The notes under the pieces are model-generated. The model was not told the DNA's origin. It made no database searches and worked only from the letters and a program-made list of their open reading frames with translations. The position numbers and the translations under genes are program-made. Shown here piece by piece: positions 43,801-51,867 of a stretch of DNA of 58,512 nt; the first letter of the stretch is position 1; each line of letters opens with the position of its first letter. Origin of the DNA: Parabacteroides hominis (lineage in GTDB: Bacteria; Bacteroidota; Bacteroidia; Bacteroidales; Tannerellaceae); contig NZ_JACOOJ010000036.1 of the NCBI RefSeq assembly GCF_014287585.1, positions 1 to 58,512 on the forward strand. The letters are read 5' to 3'.

Positions 43801-44450
43801 TTTTCGGTTGCGGATTTTATGATGCCAGTTCCGTGTTCCTGAAAGAGTTGGACCGGATGGAACCGTTGCATAAAGCTGAATGGTTGAAATGGCTGGATGC
43901 CGGAAGAAGGGCTCGTAACATTCGGAACCCATTTTTCATAGCGGCAGCAACCAATGATAATTGGTTTTATCCACAAGCTGTAAAGAATACGCTTCAGCAT
44001 GTTTCTGCTCCGGTGAACCATGTTTTTTCCCAGAATGTGAGCCATAAGATTGCTTTGCCGGGAGGAACCGAAAATAAAAAAGCGGATTCTCCGGGCTGGA
44101 CTGCGATGGAAAAGGTTTATTTTGATTATTATTTGAAGGGTAAAGGCAAGAGATTCCCAAAGATAGGGGCGATCCATGCAGAGAAGTTTGGAACATCTCA
44201 TATACGGGTGGAATTTTCGGTGGATAGTGATACTCCGATAAAGCGAGCTGAAATAAACTATTCTCAAGTAGGAGAAGTTCCGACAAAAAGAAAATGGACT
44301 ACAGTTTTGGCAAAACAGGTTCGGAAAAATGTGTATGAAGCATTGATTCATATTCGAGATCTGGGGGCTGTCCCTGTTGAATTTTATGGAACAGTCTCAG
44401 ACTCTCGTCCAGTTTCGGTTTCCAGCTATATGATTTGGTATTCGAATTGA
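40839..44450 (+). CDS. Bimodular beta-helix and alpha/beta-hydrolase esterase fusion
   Basis: This 1203-residue secreted protein has three parts. Residues about 25-235 form two Ig-like (IPT-like) domains. Residues about 245-760 are a pectate-lyase-3-type beta-helix opening with GDGLANDRTALQEAIDKA. Residues about 830-1130 are an alpha/beta-hydrolase with the nucleophile Ser near 965 in GISWGG, the Asp near 1039 in AATNDNW and the His near 1069 in NVSHKIA, a full acetylxylan-esterase-like triad. The two enzyme halves should act on the same glycan: one on the chain or a branch, the other on an ester. I know no characterised protein with this layout. It ends the operon, before a 41-bp repeat array. 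Confidence 0.75.
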   Translation: MLKINESIFIVLLSIFWGVTETHAQQSPVVFNYNEAARPGEAFNLQGTGWGKQVELWGSMVRGNENALAPSFPIQVIGRDDCSVTGLFPSDKQFRKNALIAVWVKSGTNISEPVFLNRARAVTLEFEEIMPGYVFRIFGRNLFLPGCKPVVTFVHPNNGAQSQGTVLATDPYVLTVQAPDRLEAGVHYRIMVNNGAGGEYGNSLAEETMLARVESADPFSLHVPWGCDFIFYKNVYNVKSDVRLQSHAKGDGLANDRTALQEAIDKAYAAGGGVVYLPAGTYKLDFQEGSGLVMRSKVVLKGDGPEKTVIQYGFGVPPAYPDPIGVGGWPDHTTEGVALLWPLRTELSGLSDLKIRNVNTSGLWRHSLKTVWPDSEKKAPGASGSRFFAINCHFDLSVAWGLSWGYVDKMLISNCNFRSYANITWPWMCHCDGSTNFVVRNNRVFYSAGRFGFSNGYNGIIENNHITRMGDLQAFRGETGGFNIDFTKDVVLMNNILDVEGDSIVDRNMGETILSQGGNPVGQSLGRVEEASPNSLTDRTQNWSRIRTSDLSTCAVLAIVKGKGAGQWRRIKDNDVHTIFLDVPWTVIPDSSSNYVVTQWSAEDWLVKGNVLKENNRGIWFYCGGTDVAIVGNELENSEGIYLRSDQRVEMGRYNLMWNAIVEENVVSRTARKRPAHICSVLAVQKNDTLIGLGSLGIEIRRNTIVASKPNISSFVPGEGYWNEVRSTTEDALNHVTGIVGTVFDGNKSVNMNYAYRLSQKGISQTTIKDPVDPDVDSLTNIPLSVNLTDAFLYRTGKKENKDPFSSYLTGKAPSICQDLGVETIDGISVQKFIFHSREYLSPVGKDSTRIFGVIARPEKPGRYPGLLVLHGGGGAAEIEKARKWAAHGYVVVAVDEPGVADTKNTPLSEGPWNLFRYGEHRFVVEPDVTSSTIFDAVLASLQGLYLLREQPDVIKDRIGIVGISWGGYLTTMVTGLASPFIAASYSVFGCGFYDASSVFLKELDRMEPLHKAEWLKWLDAGRRARNIRNPFFIAAATNDNWFYPQAVKNTLQHVSAPVNHVFSQNVSHKIALPGGTENKKADSPGWTAMEKVYFDYYLKGKGKRFPKIGAIHAEKFGTSHIRVEFSVDSDTPIKRAEINYSQVGEVPTKRKWTTVLAKQVRKNVYEALIHIRDLGAVPVEFYGTVSDSRPVSVSSYMIWYSN

Positions 44451-44499
44451 TGTATTGGAGAAACGAAGTTTGTCATATCTGTCGGATGTGGCGGCAGGA

Positions 44500-44776
44500 T
44501 TTTTGTAAAAAGTAGTCCTCCCAAGTTGGGACAATCACTTTTGTGACAAAAAGTAGCCGTCCCAAGTTGGGACGACCGCTTTTGAAATGAAAAGTGCCTC
44601 TCCCAAGTTGGGACGGGCACTTTTGAAATGAAAAGTAGTCCTCCCAAGTTGGGACGGTCACTTTTGTGACAAAAAGTAGTTCTCCCAAGTTGGGACGGTC
44701 ACTTTTGTCACGAAAAGTGGTTCTCCCAAGTTGGGACGGGCATTTTTGTGACAAAAAGTAATCTTCCAGGCTTGGG
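44500..44776. repeat. 41-bp tandem repeat array with two dyads per unit
   Basis: The anchor CCAAGTTGGG recurs at 44521, 44562, 44603, 44644, 44685 and 44726, exactly 41 bp apart, with a degenerate seventh at 44766. Each unit holds the palindrome TCCCAAGTTGGGA and a second dyad, ACTTTTGTGACAAAAAGT (varied to GAAATGAAAAG in some units). It lies between two convergent genes and fills the gap. The ORF through it is a translated repeat. The array shares its period, but not its sequence, with the one at 6427-6673. Confidence 0.95.
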
Positions 44777-44792
44777 GGCAACATTTTTCGTT

Positions 44793-46199
44793 TTATAGCG
44801 TCTCTTGTTTCAGTTGTTCGACGAACCGGTCGATCCGTTGCAATTCTTTCGGGATGTCGATTCCTTGCGGACAGTGCGGATTGCATTGGTTGCAACTGGT
44901 ACAATGATCTGCCTGGCGGAGCTTCGGAACGCTGCGGTCGTACCCGATCAGATAAGCGCGGCGAGCTTCTCGGTAGTTTTCATCCTGTCCGCTCTGCGGA
45001 ACATTCCCCTCGTTCACACATTTATTGTAATGGAGCAAAACACCCGGAATATCGATCCCATAAGGACAAGGCATGCAATATTTGCAGTCGTTGCACGGGA
45101 TGGTCGGATATTGCATCATCAAGTCGGCTGTGTCGAACAAGAAGCGGTTTTCCTCTTCCGTCAACGGCTGTAACGGGCAGTAAGTACGAAGGTTGTCTTG
45201 CAGGTGTTCCATATAAGTCATGCCGCTCAACACGGTGAGCACGCCGGGGAACGAACCGGCAAACCGGAAAGCCCAGGAGGCGACGCTCCGTCCCGGTTCG
45301 CGTTGTTTCAGGCGGGCGACGATATGGTCGTGCACGTTCGAGAGCCGCCCTCCGAGGAGCGGTTCCATGATGACGACCGGAATCCCCCGTTTCTGCAATT
45401 CCCCGTACAGGTATTCCGCATCGGTGTTTCGCGGGTTGATTTCCTTGGCGTGTTTCCAGTCTAAGTAATTCAACTGGATCTGAACGAAATCCCATTGATA
45501 TTCGTCGTGTTTCGAAAGCAAATAATCGAACACCTCTATATCTCCGTGATAGGAGAAGCCTAAGTTACGGATACGTCCCGCTTTGCGTTCTTCGAGCAGG
45601 AAGTCGAGTATACCGTTCTTGACATACCGGTTTTCGTAGGCTTCCATACCACCCATGCCGATCCCGTGGAGCAGCATATAGTCGAGATAATCGACCTGCA
45701 ATTCTTTGAGCGAATTGTGGTACATCGCGATAGAGGCCTCGCGGCTCCATGTGTCGGGAGAGAAGTTCGAGAGCTTGGTGGCGATATAATACTTGTCACG
45801 CGGATAGCGGCTGAGGGCGATCCCCATAGCATGTTCCGAACGTCCTTTGCAATAGGCGGGCGACGTGTCGAAGTAGTTCACGCCGTGCTCGATGGCATAG
45901 TCGGTCAGCCGGTTGACCATCTCCTGGTCGATTTCGTCGTCGCTCTCTCTTGCGCTGCTTTTGGCAATGGTCGGCAGGCGCATGCATCCGTAGCCGAGGA
46001 TGGAAACCTTGTCTTTTGTCGACGATGTCGTGCGGTACGTCATCTGATCCGTGGGAATGGATGTGGAGCCGCCTGTACCTGAGGCAGTGCTGCTGTTCGA
46101 ACTGCACCCGGAGAGCAACGGGGCGGTGGTTGCCGTGCTGATCCCTACAATCTTCAGGAAGTCGCGACGGTTTATCGCTTGATGATTGTCTTTTTTCAT
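44793..46199 (-). CDS. Tat-exported aldo/keto reductase with ferredoxin C-terminus
   Basis: This 468-residue protein begins with a twin-arginine signal and lipobox (RRDFLKIVG...LLSGC), so it is probably a Tat lipoprotein. The central domain is an aldo/keto reductase with catalytic Asp and Tyr in FDTSPAYCKGRSE, Lys in IATKLSNFS and His in LLHGIGMGG. The C-terminus has two four-cysteine clusters (CNDCKYCMPCPYG and CTSCNQCNPHCPQG) for 4Fe-4S centres. The start at 46199 fits the signal peptide; the ORF extends further upstream but without support. Its stop lies beside the tandem array. The 501-residue iron-sulphur protein 25 bp upstream is its likely electron partner. Confidence 0.9.
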   Translation of the reverse strand: MKKDNHQAINRRDFLKIVGISTATTAPLLSGCSSNSSTASGTGGSTSIPTDQMTYRTTSSTKDKVSILGYGCMRLPTIAKSSARESDDEIDQEMVNRLTDYAIEHGVNYFDTSPAYCKGRSEHAMGIALSRYPRDKYYIATKLSNFSPDTWSREASIAMYHNSLKELQVDYLDYMLLHGIGMGGMEAYENRYVKNGILDFLLEERKAGRIRNLGFSYHGDIEVFDYLLSKHDEYQWDFVQIQLNYLDWKHAKEINPRNTDAEYLYGELQKRGIPVVIMEPLLGGRLSNVHDHIVARLKQREPGRSVASWAFRFAGSFPGVLTVLSGMTYMEHLQDNLRTYCPLQPLTEEENRFLFDTADLMMQYPTIPCNDCKYCMPCPYGIDIPGVLLHYNKCVNEGNVPQSGQDENYREARRAYLIGYDRSVPKLRQADHCTSCNQCNPHCPQGIDIPKELQRIDRFVEQLKQETL

Positions 46200-46224
46200 A
46201 TATGATGATTCTTTTATTTCTTGA

Positions 46225-47730
46225 TTAAATATTCCGGTGTTGTTCGTGTCCTTCGACATATATGGCGCTGAACGGACGGGAGGGGCACAGGTTTTCGCAG
46301 GCTCCGCAGCCGATACATTTTTCCTCGTTAACGACCGGCAGTTGAGGCGAATCCGGGTCGTTCGGGTCTTTTGCCACCATCAGGATCGCTTGGGTAGGGC
46401 AGTGGCGGGCACAGTTGCCGCAAGTGACGCCATCCCGGTTGACGATGCAATTTTCCTGGATCAATACGGCATGCCCAATCTGGATAGCCGTTTTGTCCGC
46501 TTTCGTGATCGGACGGATCGCACCGGTCGGGCAAACTTCCGAACATTTGACGCATTCGGGACGGCAATATCCCCGCTCGTACGACACTTCCGGCTGCATG
46601 AATGTATGCAGGTTCCCCGAAGGACGCAGCACATGGTTCGTACAAACCGACACACAAAGCTGGCACGCTGTACAATGCTGGGAGAAGTTGGCGGCGCTCA
46701 GCGAACCCGGAGGTGTGACCGGAGTTGCTCGCTCAGGTTTCTTTTTATCTTCGATGATGGCTAATCCGCCGTCGACTTTCTTGTCCGGGAGTTGTACTTT
46801 TTCCTGGGCTTTCAGTGCGGCAGAAGTGGCAAGTAATGCCGATACGGTGAAGAACTTGCGGCGGTCGGGCTTGTCTACGGCCGGTTGATTGGTCTGTGTT
46901 TCCGTCTTGTCTGTTTTTCTGCGTGTATATCGGATGGCCCCCTGCCGGCATTTGTCGATACAATCCATGCAGGCGACGCAACGGCTATAGTCGATCTCGT
47001 GTGCTTTCGCATTAATACAGGCTGCTTTGCAATTACGGGCACACAAGCCACAGCCATTGCATTTGGACGTATCGATAACCGGCTTGAAAACAGAGAAACG
47101 GGAGATCAATCCCAAAACCGTACCTACCGGGCAGATCGTGTTGCAATAGGTTCGTCCGTTCCGCCAGGCAAGTATGATTAGTGTAATGAAGGTAACTGTG
47201 GCAATGATGAAAGTGGGGAGGCTCCTCAGCCAAACTTCCGTCTCGTAGAAAGCATAGCTGTCTGCTCGTTCCGCCAGGTAGGCCAGCAGGTTGTTTCCCC
47301 ATTGCCAGAGAGGGGCGAACAAGTTGGAGGCGATGCGCCCATAAGCACTGTAGGGTGCGATCAATGCCGCCCATGCTCCTAACCCGCTGATCATGGCAAG
47401 GATAAATATCACCATAACCCCGTATCTTAACCAGGATAAGGCGGGGGAATACCGGAAACGGTTTTTCTTCCGTTTCCCCGCCAGCCATGAAACAGCATCC
47501 TGGAATATACCGAGGGGACAGATCACGGAGCAGTAAACCCGCCCGAAAATCCAGGTCAATGCAATAAGAAATAACACCACGCCGAGGTTTAGTGCCAATA
47601 CCGCCGGCAGGAACTGTATTTTCGCCATCCATCCGAACCACATATGCAACGTTCCCGTGAAATCGAGAAACAGCAAGGTGATAAGCGTAAAACAGATAAG
47701 TGCAGTTGTAAGTCTGATTGTTCGCAACAT
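46225..47730 (-). CDS. NapH-like membrane iron-sulphur protein fused to a NapG-like ferredoxin
   Basis: This 501-residue protein joins two usually separate parts. The first 280 residues have about five membrane helices, the GRVYCSVICPLG and GRTYCNTICPVG motifs of NapH/CcoG-type proteins, and two 4Fe-4S clusters. Residues about 289-308 then read DRRKFFTVSALLATSAALKA, a Tat-like internal signal or anchor. The C-terminal 190 residues carry four more Cys-rich clusters, like NapG. It could pass electrons from the quinone pool across the membrane to the exported aldo/keto reductase encoded 25 bp downstream. No molybdoenzyme is nearby, so nitrate is unlikely as the substrate. Confidence 0.88.
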   Translation of the reverse strand: MLRTIRLTTALICFTLITLLFLDFTGTLHMWFGWMAKIQFLPAVLALNLGVVLFLIALTWIFGRVYCSVICPLGIFQDAVSWLAGKRKKNRFRYSPALSWLRYGVMVIFILAMISGLGAWAALIAPYSAYGRIASNLFAPLWQWGNNLLAYLAERADSYAFYETEVWLRSLPTFIIATVTFITLIILAWRNGRTYCNTICPVGTVLGLISRFSVFKPVIDTSKCNGCGLCARNCKAACINAKAHEIDYSRCVACMDCIDKCRQGAIRYTRRKTDKTETQTNQPAVDKPDRRKFFTVSALLATSAALKAQEKVQLPDKKVDGGLAIIEDKKKPERATPVTPPGSLSAANFSQHCTACQLCVSVCTNHVLRPSGNLHTFMQPEVSYERGYCRPECVKCSEVCPTGAIRPITKADKTAIQIGHAVLIQENCIVNRDGVTCGNCARHCPTQAILMVAKDPNDPDSPQLPVVNEEKCIGCGACENLCPSRPFSAIYVEGHEQHRNI

Positions 47731-47770
47731 AATAAGCTCTTTTTAGATAGTCTGTTATTTTTTTCTGTTG

Positions 47771-47778
47771 CAAAAATA
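47771..47778 (-). promoter_or_regulatory. Bacteroidetes-type -7 box for the iron-sulphur operon
   Basis: On the minus strand this reads TATTTTTG, with GTTGC 17 bp further upstream as a possible -33 element. The predicted start is near 47764, before the ATG at 47730. Confidence 0.5.
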
Positions 47779-47841
47779 GTAAAAGGTGTTGGCCTGCAAC
47801 ATATACGTATTACAGATTGATGTACCAATATTACGGTTTTG

Positions 47842-48702
47842 TCAACTTCTGCAAAAAGCCTGGCTGACAAACTTCAGAACTTCAGGCAAAGCTGTCCGCC
47901 AATAAGTCCAGCTATGTCCGCCGTCGCGCACCCGGAACTCGTGTTTGATCCCCTTCTGCCTCATGATCTGGTGCACCTGCATATTCCCGTCCAGCAGGCC
48001 GTCGTCATCACCACAATCAATGTAATAGCGGATTTTGGGCAAGTCGTTCTGATCCCAGCCGGAAAGGATCTTCAAGACATTGTTTTGTTGCCAATGTTCG
48101 TCTCCCGGCCCGAACAGGCGGTTGAATAAGTCCTTATGTGATCGGGCTTTCCGTGCTTCCATGACCGTGTCGTCGAAAACGGCGGCGCTCAACGGGGCAC
48201 ATGCGCAGAACATATCCGGATGATGCAAACTGTATAGGAACGAACCGTAGCCGCCCATCGACAACCCGGCAATCGCCCGGCTTTCTTTCTTGCCGCGGAT
48301 CCGGTACGTTTTTTCCATATAGGGGATAAGCTCTTCAAAAAACATGTCTTCATAAGGTGCTTTTCCGTCGTATTGGTTGATATACCAGGTGTCCCATGCG
48401 TCCGGCATGACGATGATCATTGGTACGGCTTCCTCGTTTGCGATGGCACGGTCGGCAATCGTTTTCATTTGCCCCATCTGTATCCAGTTGGTTTCATTGT
48501 CCGTATAGCCATGCAAGAGGTAGAGGACCGGGTAATTCCTTTTCGAGGTGTTGTAGTCGGAAGGCAGGTAGATAGAGTAGGAGACTTTCCTGCCTAATTT
48601 GTTACTTTCAAAAGAGAGTGATTCGAAAACCGTACTCTGCGAATATCCTGCCATGTTGAATAGAAAGCACAGGATAAGAAAGAGGTGAAATTTGTTTTTC
48701 AT
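47842..48702 (-). CDS. Secreted esterase of the CE1/esterase D type
   Basis: This 286-residue alpha/beta-hydrolase has a signal peptide ending GYSQS. It shows the oxyanion segment YLLHGYTDNETNW, the nucleophile elbow GLSMGGYGS, the Asp in DCGDDDGLLDG and the His in GGHSWTYW. It resembles feruloyl and acetyl-xylan esterases of CE1. It is a monocistronic minus-strand gene outside the polysaccharide operon but might add a third esterase acting on the same or other glycans. Confidence 0.85.
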   Translation of the reverse strand: MKNKFHLFLILCFLFNMAGYSQSTVFESLSFESNKLGRKVSYSIYLPSDYNTSKRNYPVLYLLHGYTDNETNWIQMGQMKTIADRAIANEEAVPMIIVMPDAWDTWYINQYDGKAPYEDMFFEELIPYMEKTYRIRGKKESRAIAGLSMGGYGSFLYSLHHPDMFCACAPLSAAVFDDTVMEARKARSHKDLFNRLFGPGDEHWQQNNVLKILSGWDQNDLPKIRYYIDCGDDDGLLDGNMQVHQIMRQKGIKHEFRVRDGGHSWTYWRTALPEVLKFVSQAFCRS

Positions 48703-48749
48703 ATACTATTAATAATTAGATTCGTTTGTCTGGACAAAGTAGAAATAAA

Positions 48750-48798
48750 AGGAGAGAGCTTGCCGGAAAAACATTAGGTTTCAGGCATACTCTCTTTT
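48750..48798 (-). terminator. Terminator after the ketopantoate reductase gene
   Basis: AGAGAGCTTGCC (48753-48764) pairs with GGCATACTCTCT (48784-48795), with A-rich sequence on the left that is a T run for minus-strand transcripts. It lies 14 bp past the stop codon. Confidence 0.7.
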
Positions 48799-48811
48799 CC
48801 TTATTTGGGGA

Positions 48812-49750
48812 TTAATCCGCCGCCGGATAGGGAAATTCTGTCAATCCTTTGTACATGAACTGATAGGTCGGAACTTCGATACCTAATTCCTGGGCGGCTC
48901 GTACGACATAGCCGGTCAATGTTTCCACCTCGGTGCGGTTACCTTTTTGGAAATCACTATGCATGGAGGTGGTGGAGTTGTTCGGCATGATCTTCTGCGC
49001 GTCGATGGCGGAGAATACCTGGTCGTCCGGCAGAGGAATGCCTTTGGCTACTGCTACGCTTTTGAGTTCATAACCTAACGTGATGAACAGGTCGATATGG
49101 TTGTTTATCACTTCACTGATCGTCTCATTGAAATAGGAGGTGATGGTAGCGGCGGTCGAGATCATGAAGAACTTCTTCCAGATTTCCAGGTCGATATCAT
49201 TCGGTATCGTGGTGAGGATACGGGCGTTCGCCAATATATCCTGCAATTCTTTCTGCCGTTTCTTGTTTCCCTGTTTACTACCTAAGAACATCCGGTCCTT
49301 TATGGTGAATTTTTCCACTCTTCCCGGTCTGACCAGGCGTGAACCGATGTAAACACATCCTTTCCATACCTCGTTGTCCGGCAATAGTTGTTGTATGCGT
49401 TCCGCTATATCCGCCCCGTTCAGCAGGGGAATAATAACCGTCTTCGGACCGATCACCGGAGCCAACTGGGCTATATTATCCTCCAAGTCGTAGCTTTTGG
49501 TACAACAAAACAGGTAATCGACCGGCCCTATTTCAGCAGGGTTGTCGGTTGCGAGGGTAGGTTTTGCTTTGATCGTCAGGAATGTATTTTTGACTTCGAT
49601 GCCGTTCTCACGGATCTCTTCCAGGTTTTCGCCACGGGAGATGAAATAGATGTCAATCTCTTTGGAGTCTTTGTAACGGGCAGCTAATAATCCTCCGTAG
49701 TAACCGCCTACAGCTCCTATGCCGGAAATTGCTATTTTAGTTTTACTCAT
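48812..49750 (-). CDS. 2-dehydropantoate 2-reductase (ketopantoate reductase)
   Basis: This 312-residue NADPH-dependent enzyme of the ApbA/PanE family reduces ketopantoate to pantoate for coenzyme A synthesis. It has the Rossmann start KIAISGIGAVGGYYGGLLA, a central CTKSYDL and the C-terminal helical domain with the conserved Lys in LEIWKKFFMIS. Length fits the family. It is a lone gene between the esterase and the pyridoxamine kinase, with no other pan genes in view; some family members act on other 2-oxo acids. Confidence 0.88.
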   Translation of the reverse strand: MSKTKIAISGIGAVGGYYGGLLAARYKDSKEIDIYFISRGENLEEIRENGIEVKNTFLTIKAKPTLATDNPAEIGPVDYLFCCTKSYDLEDNIAQLAPVIGPKTVIIPLLNGADIAERIQQLLPDNEVWKGCVYIGSRLVRPGRVEKFTIKDRMFLGSKQGNKKRQKELQDILANARILTTIPNDIDLEIWKKFFMISTAATITSYFNETISEVINNHIDLFITLGYELKSVAVAKGIPLPDDQVFSAIDAQKIMPNNSTTSMHSDFQKGNRTEVETLTGYVVRAAQELGIEVPTYQFMYKGLTEFPYPAAD

Positions 49751-49798
49751 ATTCTTGTCTTATTATTTTTACAAAGATGAAAAATAAAATTGGAATAA

Positions 49799-50659
49799 CT
49801 ATATCAGTTTGAGTTCTTTTAGAAAGTCGGGGATACATTGTTCAAAATTAACACCAAAGCGGTGATCCGTTTTTGCATTATATGTCCGGCGTATGCTGTC
49901 GGCTGTGAAGTTTACGGCTACCTGCGCTGATTCGTTTAGGCTGATGTTATTTAGCAGGGCGGATAACAGAGCACTCGCAAAAATATCGCCTGTACCGTGA
50001 TAACTTCCTGGTATCCTTTTGGTAAACAGATAGCCTGTCGAATCATTTCTTTTATCGTAGGTCGCGGCTCCCAATTCCTCTTCTTCAAAATATACACCGG
50101 TCAGTACGATTTTTTCCGGTCCGAGCTTACTTAGATTTTTTAAGATTTTTTCAATGTAAGCCTGCGTATAAGGACCGGGATGGTAGCTTTCTTCCAATAA
50201 CAAGGCGGCTTCGGTCAGATTGGGGACGATGATGTCCGCCTTCTTGCATAAGGATCGCATGCCTGCGGCAAACTCAGGTTGGAATATGCGGTATAGCTCG
50301 CCGTTGTCTGCCATCACCGGGTCTACCAGGATCAGGTTGTTTTTCGATCTGAACAGTTCGAAAAACTCTTTGACGAGATCCAATTGCTCGAACGAGCCCA
50401 AGAAACCGCTGTAGGTCGCATCGAATTGTATGTCGAGCGACTTCCAGTGCTGCATAAAAGCCCGCATGTCGCTTGTCAGGTCGCGGTAGGTATATCCGCT
50501 GATCCCTCCTGTATGAGTAGATAATATGGCGGTCGGCATGGCGCACGCTTCTATTCCGGCAGCGGAAAGGATAGGCAAAGCGACTGTTAGAGAGCATTTT
50601 CCGAATCCTGACAAGTCATGTATGGCAGCCACACGTTTTTGATAATCTTTATTTTCCAT
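49799..50659 (-). CDS. Pyridoxamine/pyridoxal kinase
   Basis: This 286-residue ribokinase-fold kinase phosphorylates pyridoxamine or pyridoxal for PLP salvage. It has the substrate-binding HDLSGFGKCSLTVALPIL start, LVDPVMADNG, PNLTEA and the catalytic SYHGTGDIFASALL anion hole. Length and wording fit the Bacteroidetes pyridoxamine kinase group. It lies 48 bp upstream of ketopantoate reductase on the same strand and the two may be cotranscribed as a cofactor-synthesis pair. It is divergent from msrAB. Confidence 0.9.
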   Translation of the reverse strand: MENKDYQKRVAAIHDLSGFGKCSLTVALPILSAAGIEACAMPTAILSTHTGGISGYTYRDLTSDMRAFMQHWKSLDIQFDATYSGFLGSFEQLDLVKEFFELFRSKNNLILVDPVMADNGELYRIFQPEFAAGMRSLCKKADIIVPNLTEAALLLEESYHPGPYTQAYIEKILKNLSKLGPEKIVLTGVYFEEEELGAATYDKRNDSTGYLFTKRIPGSYHGTGDIFASALLSALLNNISLNESAQVAVNFTADSIRRTYNAKTDHRFGVNFEQCIPDFLKELKLI

Positions 50660-50733
50660 TTGTATGTTATGACTTTATATTTCTATAACAACAAAAAATA
50701 TTTCCGATTTGTTATTTAAGAAATAAAAAGGCT

Positions 50734-51798
50734 ATGAGAAATATTGCTATTATTGCATTCTTTTTGGCATGTGTCAGCCTGGCTGGCGACGCCGGGAATA
50801 TGAAAGAGTTTGATTTAATGAAACAAGAAAATATGAATATGAAAGACAAGGCTGAAATATATCTGGCAGGCGGTTGCTTCTGGGGTACGGAACATTTCCT
50901 GAAACAGATCAGAGGTGTGGAAAAAACGGAAGTTGGTTATGCCAACAGCCAGGTTCCCAATCCCACGTATAAAGAAGTATGTACCGGGAATACCGGGGCG
51001 GTGGAAGCGGTGAAGGTCGTTTATGATCCGCAAACGGTCGATCTGGATCTGTTGTTGAATCTATACTTTCAGACAATAGATCCGACCAGTGTCAACCGTC
51101 AGGGTGGAGATAGCGGTTTGCAGTATCGCACGGGCATTTATTATACCGATAAAGAAGATGTTCCGGTGATCGAAGCCGCCATTAAAGAGCTGGCAAAGGA
51201 ATATACGAAACCGATCGCCATCGAGGTGATACCGCTCGTTAATTTTTATGCAGCGGAAGAATACCATCAGGATTATCTGGATAAGAATGTGGGCGGTTAT
51301 TGCCATATTAATCCGAAATTGTTCGAACTGGCGCGGAAAGTAAATGCCCGTCCTGTTTATGCAAAACCGGATGATGCGACCCTTAAGAAAAAACTTTCCG
51401 ACGTACAGTATGCCGTGACGCAAAAAAGTGCTACGGAACCTGCATTCCGCAATGAATACTGGAATGAGCACAGGGAAGGAATTTATGTCGATATTACGAC
51501 CGGTGAGCCGCTTTTCATATCCACCGATAAGCTTGATTCCGGCTGTGGCTGGCCCAGTTTTTCCAAACCGATCGATAAAAAACTGATTGTTGAAAAGCTG
51601 GATACTTCACATGGAATGACCCGTACAGAAGTACGCAGCCAGACGGGAGATGCTCATTTAGGCCATGTCTTTACAGATGGCCCCGCCGATAAAGGGGGAT
51701 TACGGTATTGTATAAACAGTGCCTCCCTGCGGTTTATCCCGAAAGAAAAGATGAAAGAAGAAGGTTATGGAGAATATCTGTCTCTTTTGAAGAAATGA
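50734..51798 (+). CDS. msrAB: Bifunctional peptide methionine sulphoxide reductase MsrA/MsrB
   Basis: This 354-residue protein joins MsrA and MsrB, which repair S- and R-methionine sulphoxide. MsrA has the catalytic [10 protein letters not shown] (about residues 46-55) and [14 protein letters not shown]. MsrB has CGWPSFSKP and the catalytic Cys in [15 protein letters not shown] signal-like hydrophobic N-terminus ([20 protein letters not shown]) points to export, so it should protect envelope proteins against oxidants. An internal Met start near residue 29 would give a cytoplasmic form. A terminator follows. Confidence 0.94.
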   Translation: MRNIAIIAFFLACVSLAGDAGNMKEFDLMKQENMNMKDKAEIYLAGGCFWGTEHFLKQIRGVEKTEVGYANSQVPNPTYKEVCTGNTGAVEAVKVVYDPQTVDLDLLLNLYFQTIDPTSVNRQGGDSGLQYRTGIYYTDKEDVPVIEAAIKELAKEYTKPIAIEVIPLVNFYAAEEYHQDYLDKNVGGYCHINPKLFELARKVNARPVYAKPDDATLKKKLSDVQYAVTQKSATEPAFRNEYWNEHREGIYVDITTGEPLFISTDKLDSGCGWPSFSKPIDKKLIVEKLDTSHGMTRTEVRSQTGDAHLGHVFTDGPADKGGLRYCINSASLRFIPKEKMKEEGYGEYLSLLKK

Positions 51799-51812
51799 AG
51801 TTTCAGTATTAA

Positions 51813-51866
51813 ATGAGGCAGGTCGGGACATTTTTGTTCCCTTTGACACTGCCTCATGTTTTTTTA
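51813..51866. terminator. Terminator between convergent msrAB and DUF418 genes
   Basis: GAGGCA (51815-51820) pairs with TGCCTC (51850-51855), with further partial pairing inside, followed by a seven-T run on the plus strand. Confidence 0.6.
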
Positions 51867-51867
51867 T

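Noticed and set aside
44500..44776. CRISPR array
   Set aside because: Units are contiguous with no unique spacers and no cas genes are nearby; the same applies to the arrays at 6427 and 9597.
44473..44904. 143-codon minus-strand ORF
   Set aside because: It is the translation of the 41-bp tandem array and overlaps the start of a real gene.
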